In this document: one piece after another, positions 54,401 to 62,834 of the stretch | Layout of the letters: each line of letters starts with the position of its first letter | How positions within the stretch are numbered: the stretch's first letter is position 1 | NCBI RefSeq assembly: GCF_016746085.1 | Contig: NZ_JAERTZ010000021.1 | Location: 58,101 to 122,100 of the forward strand | Reading direction: 5' to 3' | From: Zobellella iuensis | GTDB lineage: Bacteria; Pseudomonadota; Gammaproteobacteria; Enterobacterales; Aeromonadaceae | DNA: 64,000 nt | Translations under genes and position numbers: made by a program | Notes under the pieces: model-generated | What the model saw: the letters and a program-made list of their open reading frames with translations, nothing else | What the model was told of the DNA's origin: nothing | Database searches by the model: none

Positions 54401-55092
54401 CAGTGGGGCGCCAGGGCGGCGATGGCGGCGGAGTAGGCCCGATGGTAGCGCAGCGCGTCGGCGTCGGTACGGGCGGCCTCGCCCAGCATGTCGTAGGAGT
54501 AGGTATAGCCGCGGGCTTCGTAGCTTTTCGCACGCTTGACCGCTTCCTCGATGTTGCGGCCCAGTACGAACTGGCGCCCCATCTCCTTCATCGCCTGACC
54601 GACGGCGGTGCGCACCACCGGCTCGCCCAGGCGCTTGACCATGCCGCGCAGGGTGTTCGCCAGCCCCTGGCGATCCACCGGCGACAGCAGCTTGCCGGTA
54701 ACCAGCAGCGCCCAGGTGGAGCTGTTGATCAGCGACGAGTTGGAGCGGCCGCGGTGCTCGCCCCAGTTGCCGGATGAAATCTTGTCTTCGATCAGCTCGT
54801 CGATGGTGCTCTTGTCCGGCACCCGCAGCAGCGCCTCGGCCAGGCACATCAGCGCCACGCCTTCCTTGGTGGTGAGGCCGTACTGGGCCAGGAACTTTTC
54901 CATCATGGTCGGGGTGGAGTTGGCACGCACGTTGCGCACCAGTTCGGCCGCCCGGGCCGAGATGCGGGCGCGAACGTCGGCGGGCACCCGGGCATCGGCC
55001 GCCAGGGCCTTGACCACCTCGGCCTCGTCCGCCAGGTAATGACCACGAATCGTTTCCCGGCAAGCCGCCATCGACAGTGCTTGTTCTTTCAT
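51475..55092 (-). CDS. putA: Bifunctional proline dehydrogenase / pyrroline-5-carboxylate dehydrogenase
   Basis: 1205 residues. The FAD proline-dehydrogenase barrel (about 140-470, with MVRLVKGAYWDAEIKRAQ and RIYAPVGAHQDLLAYLVRRLLENGANSSFV) is followed by an NAD aldehyde dehydrogenase (ISPWNFPLAIF, VAETGGLNAM, catalytic Cys in SAGQRCSALR). The C-terminal 200 residues are a degenerate ALDH-like tail. The ribbon-helix-helix DNA-binding domain of E. coli PutA is absent, so it is not its own repressor. A divergent PutR-type gene takes that role. It converts proline to glutamate at the membrane. Confidence 0.97.
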   Translation of the reverse strand: MKEQALSMAACRETIRGHYLADEAEVVKALAADARVPADVRARISARAAELVRNVRANSTPTMMEKFLAQYGLTTKEGVALMCLAEALLRVPDKSTIDELIEDKISSGNWGEHRGRSNSSLINSSTWALLVTGKLLSPVDRQGLANTLRGMVKRLGEPVVRTAVGQAMKEMGRQFVLGRNIEEAVKRAKSYEARGYTYSYDMLGEAARTDADALRYHRAYSAAIAALAPHCRHPDIRQNPGISVKLSALHARYEFGQKARVMNELVPRTLELAKQAKAANMGFNIDAEEADRLDLSLDVIEAVLSDPALAGWDGFGIVVQAFGKRAAHVLDWLYALSEKLDRRIMVRLVKGAYWDAEIKRAQVMGLADFPVFTRKVNSDLSYIACAKKLLAMTDRIYPQFATHNAHSVSAILELAQGRDCFEFQRLHGMGESLHDAVLTKQGTRCRIYAPVGAHQDLLAYLVRRLLENGANSSFVNQIVDTRIQPEDIARDPFDAVAAMGDQVSSKTIARPADLYGAKRRNSRGWDFTNPVEVAEIDAARAPFLRHQWSGGPVIAGPVQSTRVEQVRNPAVPSDLVGQVVQASAEDIDTAIAAARTGFEAWSALPVAERSARIRRVADLFEEHAAELFALATREAGKSLPDAIAEIREAVDFARYYPNEAERNQDFGTGRGVIACISPWNFPLAIFAGQVLAGLAAGNAVIAKPAGQTALIAARAVELMHEAGIPRAAIQLLPGSGSTVGAALTSDPRIDGVCFTGSTATAQHINKVMAESMAPDAPLVAETGGLNAMIVDSTALPEQVVRDVLASSFQSAGQRCSALRMLYVQKDIAEHLLEMLFGAMDELRLGNPWQLDTDVGPVIDENAKRGIEAHCEKFARRGRVLKQLPVPAEGLFVAPTVIKLDGIHELEEEIFGPVLHVATFEADELDQVVDQINAQGFGLTFGLHTRVDKRVERIVNRIKVGNIYVNRNQIGAIVGSQPFGGEGLSGTGPKAGGPQYVRRFMASGSAQGVAAAAAATLSAEQLQSAIDRLNGKDWAQAQHRAERLAAIFGTVPAALDAAPEEMPGPTGELNRLRCCARGTLLCLGPDLASAMQQAGTALSQGNAVVVVAPGASAALAGADAAAIPAIGLDGLLQPAALETLTGFEAVASHADSATLRQYRLALARRDGALLPLITEQDAPERFVIERHLCIDTTAAGGNASLIAASE

Positions 55093-55349
55093 CCGACCTT
55101 CTCCTCGGTGTGTACGATTTTGTTGGCATCATGCTAACCGAAAGTGAATAACCGTTTTTCCTATATAACAAAAACAAACATCACAAAATCACTTTTTACT
55201 GGCATAATTTTTTAACTAATCACCATGAAAAGTGATAAAAATAGACACATTAACCACAACACCGGTTTTTTGTGGCACCGCCCGGAGCGGGATGATGGCG
55301 CACAATGCCATAAGGCCATGGGCATCTTGACTAAAAAGGAGCAAGAAAG
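55093..55349. promoter_or_regulatory. putA/putR divergent promoter region
   Basis: 257 AT-rich bases between divergent starts. Several TTTT/AAAA tracts (55150-55215) suit Lrp-type bending sites. CACTTTTTACTGGC and AAAAGTGATAAAAA carry a repeated AAAGTGA element at 55190 and 55229. AAGGAGCAAGAAAG is the putR ribosome site. Confidence 0.5.
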
Positions 55350-55802
55350 ATGAGCAATCTGGACAGGGCGGACTTGCAGATCATCCAGGAGCTGCGGGAG
55401 AACGCCCGCATCACCCTCACCGAGCTGGCCTCCCGAGTCGGCCTGTCGAAAACCCCCTGCCAGCTGCGCATGCGCCGGCTGGAAGAGCAGGGCTATATCA
55501 CCGGCTACACCGCCCTGGTGGACCAGAGCAAACTGGGGCTCAGCCATATCTCCTTTGTGCAGATCACCCTGAGCGACACCAGCAGCAAGGCCCTTACCGC
55601 CTTCAACAAGGCGGCGCTCAAGATAGCCGAGGTGGAGCAGTGCCATATGATCGCCGGCGGCTTCGACTACCTGCTGAAGATACGCACCAAGGACATGGCG
55701 TCCTACCGCATGGTGCTGGGGGAAAAAATCTCCGCCCTGCCCCACGTGCTGCAGACCAGTACCTTCGTGGTGATGGAAAACGTGCGGGATATCGGCCTGT
55801 AA
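55350..55802 (+). CDS. putR: Lrp/AsnC-family activator of putA
   Basis: 150 residues. N-terminal HTH (NARITLTELASRVGLSKTPCQLRMRRLEEQGYITGY) and C-terminal RAM ligand domain (CHMIAGGFDYLLKIRTKDMASY). Divergent from putA, as PutR is in proteobacteria whose PutA lacks a DNA-binding domain. Proline is the likely effector. Confidence 0.9.
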   Translation: MSNLDRADLQIIQELRENARITLTELASRVGLSKTPCQLRMRRLEEQGYITGYTALVDQSKLGLSHISFVQITLSDTSSKALTAFNKAALKIAEVEQCHMIAGGFDYLLKIRTKDMASYRMVLGEKISALPHVLQTSTFVVMENVRDIGL

Positions 55803-55971
55803 CTCACTGTTCCGAATAGTAGGATCACTGGTAGATGGCACAGCTGCTGATACAGGAGCAGCTGGCGGTGGCCACTTGTGCTGTTCTTGGACAACGCATG
55901 GGCCAATCACTGGTGAAGTGGCTGAACACTAAAAACAGCGTGACAAGTTCACGCAACAACCACCTTGAAAA

Positions 55972-56883
55972 TTACCGGCTTTCACTAATTGACCTACGAA
56001 TAAAGTCGATAACGGCTTCCACATTACGTGGTAACAACTCCAACTTTTTCCATACGCAGCCAACGTCCATCGTTGGTAAGTTGTCAGTCAGATCTCGCCG
56101 GATGATACGTCGCCCTTCCAGTGAGAATGGCCGGTACACTAGGTCAGAAAGGATGGTCACCCCCTGTCCCAACGCAACCAAGCTGCGCACAGCCTCCAGT
56201 GAGCTGCTCTTGAAAACCACCTTGGGTTCAAGGCCGTGAGCCCCCCAATAGCGGTTCACCGTTGCCACATGTTCATCCATATCAAGCAGGATAAAATCGC
56301 TTTTCGCAATTTCTTCAAGTCCCAAAAATTCAGGATACTGCAAAGAACTATCACTATGCAGCCAGAGTCTTCTGGGCGAACGGAGCATGGTCTCATACTC
56401 AAGCTCGGCTTGGCCTTCCATATTGGAGACGAGAACAAATGCCAGATCGAATTCCTCTTCCAATAGCCCTTTTTCAATACTGGCCCTATCAAGCTCAATC
56501 ATTTCGATGCACAAATTGGGGAATTGCCTAGACAGTGACGTTACCAGCATAGGGATCAAGTATGCCGATATAGTTTCTGTGACTCCAATACGCACACGTC
56601 CCGACAGGTCGTTTGGTGAATGGCTAATCTCTGCAATTGCTTCGTCCACTCCTGTCACGATGCTCTGCGCTTTGAGCACGAATCGTTCCCCAATCTCGGT
56701 TAAACGAACCCCTTTCGCATGACGATCAAAGAGCTGCGCGCCAAGGCGTTGCTCAAGATTTTTCAGTGCAATGGTCATCGAGGACTGAGAGACGTGGCAC
56801 CTCAGCGCCGCCCTGGATACCTGCCCGGTTTCCGCAAGTGCCACCAGATATTCAAGCTGTCGAAGTGTAACACCACTATTCAT
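55972..56883 (-). CDS. LysR-family regulator of the molybdoenzyme cluster
   Basis: 303 residues from ATG 56883 (MNSGVTLRQLEYLVALAETG); an ATG at 56919 adds 12 residues and neither has a clear ribosome site. HTH RAALRCHVSQSSMTIALKNLEQRLG, then an effector domain with VRIGVTETISAYLIPML. It is divergent from the molybdenum oxidoreductase gene with about 107 bases between, the classic arrangement for a LysR activator and its target. GC content is lower than the host average, like the rest of the cluster. Confidence 0.9.
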   Translation of the reverse strand: MNSGVTLRQLEYLVALAETGQVSRAALRCHVSQSSMTIALKNLEQRLGAQLFDRHAKGVRLTEIGERFVLKAQSIVTGVDEAIAEISHSPNDLSGRVRIGVTETISAYLIPMLVTSLSRQFPNLCIEMIELDRASIEKGLLEEEFDLAFVLVSNMEGQAELEYETMLRSPRRLWLHSDSSLQYPEFLGLEEIAKSDFILLDMDEHVATVNRYWGAHGLEPKVVFKSSSLEAVRSLVALGQGVTILSDLVYRPFSLEGRRIIRRDLTDNLPTMDVGCVWKKLELLPRNVEAVIDFIRRSISESR

Positions 56884-56989
56884 ATAGTTTTTATCAATAT
56901 TTGTTGATTGATAATACATATTAGCAATACAACGTCACTCCAGCTAGCTTGATCGGTATCAGACCTAAGTTTCAGACCGGAGATCACCC

Positions 56990-59900
56990 ATGCCAGTCAA
57001 AGAAAAACACGGCTTCTGCACCTTATGCCGTTCTAGATGCGGAACAATCAACAGGGTTTCAAATGACGACTTACTTAATGTCGTACCAGACCCTGAGCAT
57101 CCAACCGGTTCAGCCATGTGCATGAAGGGACGTGCTGCACCCGAACTTGTGCATAACCCCAACAGAATCCTGTACCCAATGCGCCGCACCCGGCCAAAAA
57201 CAGACACGGATCCAGGTTGGGAAAGGATTTCCTGGGAGGATGCAGTTGAAACCATTGCATCTCGGCTTACAGATATAAAAGCACAAAGCGGTGCCGAGTC
57301 TGTCGCGTTTGGTGTAACCACGCCCAGCGGTACACCTATTTCCGATAGCATTGACTGGATTGAGCGATTCGTCCGCGCCTTCCAGAGCCCCAATATTTGC
57401 TACGGCACTGAAATCTGCAACTGGCACAAGGATTATGCTCACGCCTTCACCTTCGGTTGTGGCATGCCGACGGCTGACTACGCCAACGCAGACCTGATTA
57501 TGCTCTGGGGTCACAACCCTACCAGTACCTGGCTCAGCCAAGCCAACGCCATCGGCAACGGGCGCGAGAAAGGGGCTCGGATGATAGTGATCGACCCACG
57601 CAAAACAGCCCTGGCTGCCGAAGCCGACGCCTGGCTACAGGTGCGACCAGGAACCGACATAACCGTCGCCCTGGGTCTGATCCGCCTGCTGATCGAAAGT
57701 GGTGATTATGATACCCGCTTTGTTCGAGACTGGACTAACGCCCCCTTTCTGGTTCGCTGTGATGACTCCACACTGCTACGTGCTAAGGACTGCGCGTTAC
57801 TCGGCAAATCCAGCCACGCGCAGACTTCCGCCAACACTTACGTCGTCTGGGACAGCGAAGCCAACCGACCAACCAGCTACGACCCTGTCAGCGATGACTC
57901 TCTTTCCCAAGCCGCACACAGTGCGCTGACGGGCCGCTATCACGTGAAGCTTCTCAGTGGTGAGCAGGTGCTTTGCGAGCCGGTTTTCGCCTTACTTGAG
58001 CGCGCCTGCGCCTACTACACCCCGGAAGTGGTTGCACATATTTCCGGTGTCGACAAGCAGCAGCTGATACGGGCAGCGAAACTGCTCACGAGCAGTAAGC
58101 GGGTGGCATACCACGCTTGGACAGGCATCGGCCAGCACGTCAACGCGACCCAAACTGAACGCGCCGTTGCCATCATCTATGCACTAACGGGCAGCTTCGA
58201 TACCCGGGGCGGAAATCGTATTTATTCGCAACTACCGCTACGTTCCGTCAATGGTCAAGAGCTGATCTCCCCTGCTCAGAAACGCAAGGCGCTGGGATTA
58301 GCACAGCGGCCGCTGGGGCCTGCGTCCCAAGGCTGGGTCAAGACCTTGGACCTCTATAACGCCATCATTGACAGCCAGCCTTACAAGGTCCGAGCCTTCA
58401 TCGGTTTCGGCACCAACGCCCTTGTCAGTCAGGGTGACGTGACACGGGGTATTGAAGCACTGAAAAGCCTGGAGTTTCACGTTCATTGTGACCTATTCGA
58501 GACACCATCCGCCAAGTTTGCGGATATTATCCTGCCGGTGAATACGCCGTGGGAGCGCGAAGCACTGCGTGCAGGCTTCGAGATTAATGAAGAGGCGGTG
58601 GAACATATTCAACTGAGACAGCAGATGATCTCGCCACGAGGAGAATCCAAATCCGATACCGAGATCGTGTTCGCTTTGGCCGAAAAACTCGGAATGGACG
58701 AGCTGTTTTTCAACGGTAGTGTCGAAGCCGGCTGGAATTGGATGCTGCAGCCGATTGGACTGACAGTCGATCAGTTACGCCAGCATCCGGCAGGAATACA
58801 CCACAAACTAACCCAGAGAACCCGAAAATATGCCGAGATAACAGACGGCAAGATTCGTGGCTTCAATACGCCGACAGGACGCGTTGAGCTGTATTCGGAA
58901 ACACTGCTGCGCAACGGTTACGCCCCCCTGCCCTCGGATGATCGGCAAGGTCCCGCTACAGACAGCCGGTATCCCTACTCTCTAACTTCGGTGAAAAACG
59001 GCTATTTTTGCCACAGCCAGCACCGATCCTTAGTGTCTCTGAGAAAACGCTCTCCGCTACCAGTCGTCCAAATAAGTCAGACGCTCGCCGACCGAAAAGG
59101 CATTCAGGAAGGTGACTGGGTCCAAATCGAAACGACTGAGGGACACGCCCGGTTCAGTGCCATCCTCAGCCCGGATCTCGACAGCCATGTTGTCATCGCC
59201 GAATTCGGCTGGTGGCAGGCATGTGCAGAATTAGGTCGTAATGCATCTTCAATCGTCGGTGCGGGTAACAGCAACTACAACAATCTGATCAGTGCCCGCT
59301 CTTCAGACCCAATCAGTGGTTCCGTGCCGATGCGAGCCTTTCCCTGTGACGTATTTCTTGACCCCGAGCAGGATCTCAAACGGCGCACCTGGAAGGGATT
59401 GCGCCCCTTTAAGGTAAGCACCATTAGGCCAGAATCGGATGGGGTCGTCGCCATAGAGCTGGTAACTCCCGACGGCTCTTTGCTGCCAAACTACCTGCCA
59501 GGTCAACATATCACCCTATGCATCAACAAAGGCAGCACCGAGCATGAACTAACTCGCGCCTACTCCCTGACGGGACCGGCTCAGCTGCAAGAGAGAACAA
59601 CGTACAGCATCGCAGTACGCCACCAGCGGGGCTTCGACGAGCACGGTAACGCCGTCGAAGGCCGCATGTCCAGCTACCTCAACACACTCCTTAAACCCGG
59701 GCAAGAAGTACATCTCGGTGCACCCGGGGGTAACTTCGTTCTGCCTATTTCACTGCCGCAGCCGGTAGTGATCTTCGCTGGAGGTATCGGCATTACACCT
59801 TTTATCAGCTATCTGGAATCTCTCGTAGGTGCTGACAACATGCCCGAGGTATGGCTGCACTACTCGAACCGCAACAGCACCACCCATGCATTCGCGCAAC

Positions 59901-60442
59901 GTTTGGAACAACTAAAACGGCAACTGCCACGACTCAATGTCATCAACTATTACAACAAACCTCTGACTGGCGATACCAAAGGTACCGATTATGACTCCGA
60001 TATTCTTGTGTCTGCAGCCGTTGTGCCCGATTCCCTGATCAGCCGCCGAGCCCGCTTCTACCTGTGTGGACCAAGCCCCATGATGAAAGTCATCACCGAA
60101 CAACTGATCGAAAAGGGCGTGCCCTCCTTCGATATCTTCAGCGAGGTATTTCGATCCCCCGTGACTCTCGCCCCTGAAGGTACCCAGCAATACCGAATTT
60201 CCTTCATACGTTCCAACCAACAGGACCTGAACTGGACACCCTCGTCTGGCCCAATACTCACTTTCGCGGAGAAACAACACCTCAAGCTGCCAAGTGGCTG
60301 TAGGGTAGGTCAATGCGAGAGCTGCGCCGTGCGTATCCTGTCCGGCAAGGTCTATCACCTCAACGGCCAAGAGCCAGAAGATCCCAGCGTCTGTCTGACC
60401 TGTCAGGCAGTGCCTGTCAGTGATCTGAAGCTGGATATATAG
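56990..60442 (+). CDS. Molybdopterin oxidoreductase fused to FNR-type flavin reductase and [2Fe-2S] ferredoxin
   Basis: 1150 residues in three parts. Residues 1-770: molybdo-bis-PGD oxidoreductase with an N-terminal [4Fe-4S] motif C10-x2-C13-x3-C17...C44 and a likely Mo-ligand Cys in GTEICNWHKD (about 145). Residues about 805-1050: FNR-like domain with RAYSLTG (flavin) and FAGGIGITPFISYL (nucleotide), ending YLCGPSPMMK. Residues about 1070-1150: plant-type ferredoxin, CRVGQCESCAVRI...CLTC. It would pass electrons between NAD(P)H and a molybdenum site in one chain. Substrate unknown; not a standard formate dehydrogenase or nitrate reductase. GC-poorer than flanks, so probably acquired. Confidence 0.88.
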   Translation: MPVKEKHGFCTLCRSRCGTINRVSNDDLLNVVPDPEHPTGSAMCMKGRAAPELVHNPNRILYPMRRTRPKTDTDPGWERISWEDAVETIASRLTDIKAQSGAESVAFGVTTPSGTPISDSIDWIERFVRAFQSPNICYGTEICNWHKDYAHAFTFGCGMPTADYANADLIMLWGHNPTSTWLSQANAIGNGREKGARMIVIDPRKTALAAEADAWLQVRPGTDITVALGLIRLLIESGDYDTRFVRDWTNAPFLVRCDDSTLLRAKDCALLGKSSHAQTSANTYVVWDSEANRPTSYDPVSDDSLSQAAHSALTGRYHVKLLSGEQVLCEPVFALLERACAYYTPEVVAHISGVDKQQLIRAAKLLTSSKRVAYHAWTGIGQHVNATQTERAVAIIYALTGSFDTRGGNRIYSQLPLRSVNGQELISPAQKRKALGLAQRPLGPASQGWVKTLDLYNAIIDSQPYKVRAFIGFGTNALVSQGDVTRGIEALKSLEFHVHCDLFETPSAKFADIILPVNTPWEREALRAGFEINEEAVEHIQLRQQMISPRGESKSDTEIVFALAEKLGMDELFFNGSVEAGWNWMLQPIGLTVDQLRQHPAGIHHKLTQRTRKYAEITDGKIRGFNTPTGRVELYSETLLRNGYAPLPSDDRQGPATDSRYPYSLTSVKNGYFCHSQHRSLVSLRKRSPLPVVQISQTLADRKGIQEGDWVQIETTEGHARFSAILSPDLDSHVVIAEFGWWQACAELGRNASSIVGAGNSNYNNLISARSSDPISGSVPMRAFPCDVFLDPEQDLKRRTWKGLRPFKVSTIRPESDGVVAIELVTPDGSLLPNYLPGQHITLCINKGSTEHELTRAYSLTGPAQLQERTTYSIAVRHQRGFDEHGNAVEGRMSSYLNTLLKPGQEVHLGAPGGNFVLPISLPQPVVIFAGGIGITPFISYLESLVGADNMPEVWLHYSNRNSTTHAFAQRLEQLKRQLPRLNVINYYNKPLTGDTKGTDYDSDILVSAAVVPDSLISRRARFYLCGPSPMMKVITEQLIEKGVPSFDIFSEVFRSPVTLAPEGTQQYRISFIRSNQQDLNWTPSSGPILTFAEKQHLKLPSGCRVGQCESCAVRILSGKVYHLNGQEPEDPSVCLTCQAVPVSDLKLDI

Positions 60443-60459
60443 AAAGGAGAGAACCAAGC

Positions 60460-61386
60460 ATGAAAATATTCAGTTGTGATGAAACGCGAACCGCGCTGCC
60501 TTTTTCCCGTCTGATTCCAGCATTGGAAAACATGTTCAACAGCGACTGTAGCGTACCGCAGCGGCACATTCACGCCGTCGGAACGAACGAAAACCCGCTA
60601 ACAACCCTGATAATGCCAGCGTGGAGCGAAGCAGGACTCATGGGTATCAAAACGGTCAACATTGCCCCCAACAATGCAAAAAAATCTCTGCCCGGTCTTT
60701 TCTCGACCTATACACTGTACGATATGGCCACCGGTGAGCCCGTCGCACTGGTCGACGGAAACGAAATTACCTCAAGAAGAACAGCTGCCGCCTCAGCATT
60801 AGCGGCGTCTTTTCTCGCACGCCCCAATTCATCAAAACTCACGCTGCTCGGAGCGGGAAGGGTTGGCGGCCTCATTCCCTACGCTTACCGCGAAGTCCTA
60901 CCCATTGATGAGGTGCTGGTCTGGGATGTCAATCCCTTAGCGACTGAGCGCCTGATCGCACAACTCAATCAGGATGGTATAGCCGCGCGTGCCGCCACGG
61001 ATCTGGCACAGGCCGTTGGCTGGGCCGATGTTGTCAGCTGCGCAACCCTATCGACAGAGCCTCTGGTAAAAGGCGACTGGCTCAAGCCCGGCAGCCACCT
61101 CGATTTGATTGGGAGCTTCACACCCGAGATGCGTGAAGCGGATAACAGCGCCATCATCAACGCCAGCCTTTTTATTGATACACCCGAGGCACTAGAAAAA
61201 TCCGGCGATTTGCTTCAACCCCTGTCGACTGGTGCCCTGGATCCGCGCTCTGTCATCGGCACCCTCGAAGACCTTTGCCGGCGAAAGTGCCGGATACGTC
61301 AATCGGATAGGGAACACACAGTATTCAAAGCGGTTGGAACCGCGCTCGAAGACTTGGCGGCGGCATCGCTCGTCTATCAGGGTTAA
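60460..61386 (+). CDS. Ornithine cyclodeaminase / mu-crystallin family protein
   Basis: 308 residues. The N-terminal block with RHIHAVGTNENPLTTLIMPAW and a Rossmann domain (LTLLGAGRVGGLIPYAYREV, about residues 127-146), then SCATLSTEPLVKGDWLKPGSHLDLIGSF, as in ornithine cyclodeaminase, pyrroline-2-carboxylate (ketimine) reductase and alanine dehydrogenase relatives. AAAGGAGAG precedes the ATG, 17 bases after the molybdoenzyme stop. A ketimine reductase role would pair well with oxidation of an amine by the preceding enzyme (inference). Confidence 0.88.
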   Translation: MKIFSCDETRTALPFSRLIPALENMFNSDCSVPQRHIHAVGTNENPLTTLIMPAWSEAGLMGIKTVNIAPNNAKKSLPGLFSTYTLYDMATGEPVALVDGNEITSRRTAAASALAASFLARPNSSKLTLLGAGRVGGLIPYAYREVLPIDEVLVWDVNPLATERLIAQLNQDGIAARAATDLAQAVGWADVVSCATLSTEPLVKGDWLKPGSHLDLIGSFTPEMREADNSAIINASLFIDTPEALEKSGDLLQPLSTGALDPRSVIGTLEDLCRRKCRIRQSDREHTVFKAVGTALEDLAAASLVYQG

Positions 61387-61407
61387 GAGGCTTACAGGAG
61401 AGTAAAA

Positions 61408-62754
61408 ATGTTAAACAAAACGATGGCTACAACCGAAAGAAAATCATTCTTTGGCCATTTCACCAATGTTTGCACTCGCATCTTCGACCGGTACCTTCCT
61501 GACCCTCTAGTTATCGTGGTGCTCATCACCATCGCGATAATGGCCACTGGTATCATACTCAAAGGGCATACACCAACAGCAATGCTCAATTACTGGATGG
61601 ATGGCTTTTGGACGCTGCATACCTTTGCAATGCAAATGGTCCTGATACTGGTGGCCGGCTTCGTCGTCGCCACCACGCCGCTGTTCAAACATTTGGTATC
61701 CCGCGTTGCTTGCGCCGCAAAGACACCTGGAAGTGCCATTGTCCTCGTGACACTGGTTTCTCTCGCCGCCAGCTGGCTGAACTGGGGAATAGGGCTGGTC
61801 GTCGGCGCGGTACTCGCCAAGGAGCTGGCCAAACGTATCGCCGGCGTTGACTACCGGTTGCTGATCTCCAGCGCCTATTCCGGATTTCTTATCTGGCACG
61901 CGGGCCTCTCCGGCTCGGTACCGCTGACGCTGGCGACACCCGGCAACTTTCTTGAGGAGAGCGTCGGTCTTATTCCGACAAACCTCACACTATTCAGCGC
62001 CTTCAATATCACATTGGTCGTCACAATGTTCATCGTCCTGCCGCTGACAAACTATCTGCTTATGAAAAGCATCGACAAGCCTTTCACCTTGACCGCCAAC
62101 ACCGATGAGCCAAAACACTGCAAAGCCAAAATCACCCGACCTGCCGAACATATCGAGCAGGCACTCTGGCCAGCGCTGCTAATCGCCATTATGGGTTTTG
62201 CGGGTATCACCACCTATGCCGTGCAGGGCGGTGGCCTGAATCTGAACATCATCATCTTTGCACTGCTCTTTGCCGGCATCGGCCTGCACAAAAGCCTGCG
62301 CAACTTTCTGGATCAGATGAACGAAGCAGTGAAAGGTGCAAGCGGGGTCATCATCCAGTTTCCTTTCTATGCTGGTGTCATGGGTATGATGAGCCAGTCA
62401 GGACTGGCAAGCGACTTCGCGCAGCTGTTTGTCGATATATCGAGTGCGGATACTCTGCCGGTATGGAGCTTCCTGTCTGCCGGCATCATCAATATGTTCA
62501 TTCCATCCGGCGGTGGCCAATGGGCCGTACAGGGCCCTATCCTAATGGAAGCAGCCCAGGCACTAAACGCCGATGTTCCAAAAGTGGCCATGGCGTTTGC
62601 CTGGGGCGACAGTTGGACGAACATGCTGCAGCCGTTTTGGGCCCTGCCCGCATTAGCCATTGCTGGCCTGAAAGCGAGGGATATCATGGGATATTGCGCG
62701 ATCGTGATGCTAGTGACCGGCGCAATCATCGGTCTAGCACTGCTGCTGGGCTGA
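61408..62754 (+). CDS. atoE: Short-chain fatty acid transporter (AtoE family)
   Basis: 448 residues with about 11 membrane helices. Family blocks FDRYLPDPLVIVVLITIAIM, SWLNWGIGLVVGAVLAKELAKR and NMFIPSGGGQWAVQGPI are clear. AGGAG precedes the ATG. Third gene of the cluster, 21 bases after the cyclodeaminase-family gene, so it likely moves that pathway's substrate, a small organic acid or amino acid. The substrate is unproven. Confidence 0.88.
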   Translation: MLNKTMATTERKSFFGHFTNVCTRIFDRYLPDPLVIVVLITIAIMATGIILKGHTPTAMLNYWMDGFWTLHTFAMQMVLILVAGFVVATTPLFKHLVSRVACAAKTPGSAIVLVTLVSLAASWLNWGIGLVVGAVLAKELAKRIAGVDYRLLISSAYSGFLIWHAGLSGSVPLTLATPGNFLEESVGLIPTNLTLFSAFNITLVVTMFIVLPLTNYLLMKSIDKPFTLTANTDEPKHCKAKITRPAEHIEQALWPALLIAIMGFAGITTYAVQGGGLNLNIIIFALLFAGIGLHKSLRNFLDQMNEAVKGASGVIIQFPFYAGVMGMMSQSGLASDFAQLFVDISSADTLPVWSFLSAGIINMFIPSGGGQWAVQGPILMEAAQALNADVPKVAMAFAWGDSWTNMLQPFWALPALAIAGLKARDIMGYCAIVMLVTGAIIGLALLLG

Positions 62755-62767
62755 CGGCACTCTGCAC

Positions 62768-62795
62768 GATGCTCCGCAGGTCTTGGCGGGGCATC
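62768..62795. terminator. Hairpin between convergent AtoE and sucrase genes
   Basis: GATGCTCCGC pairs with GCGGGGCATC (one G-T pair) around AGGTCTTG. No T-run follows, so termination is uncertain. Confidence 0.4.
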
Positions 62796-62834
62796 GGCCA
62801 TCCCCCTTCGTTATTGCTTTGGCTATTCACCCCG

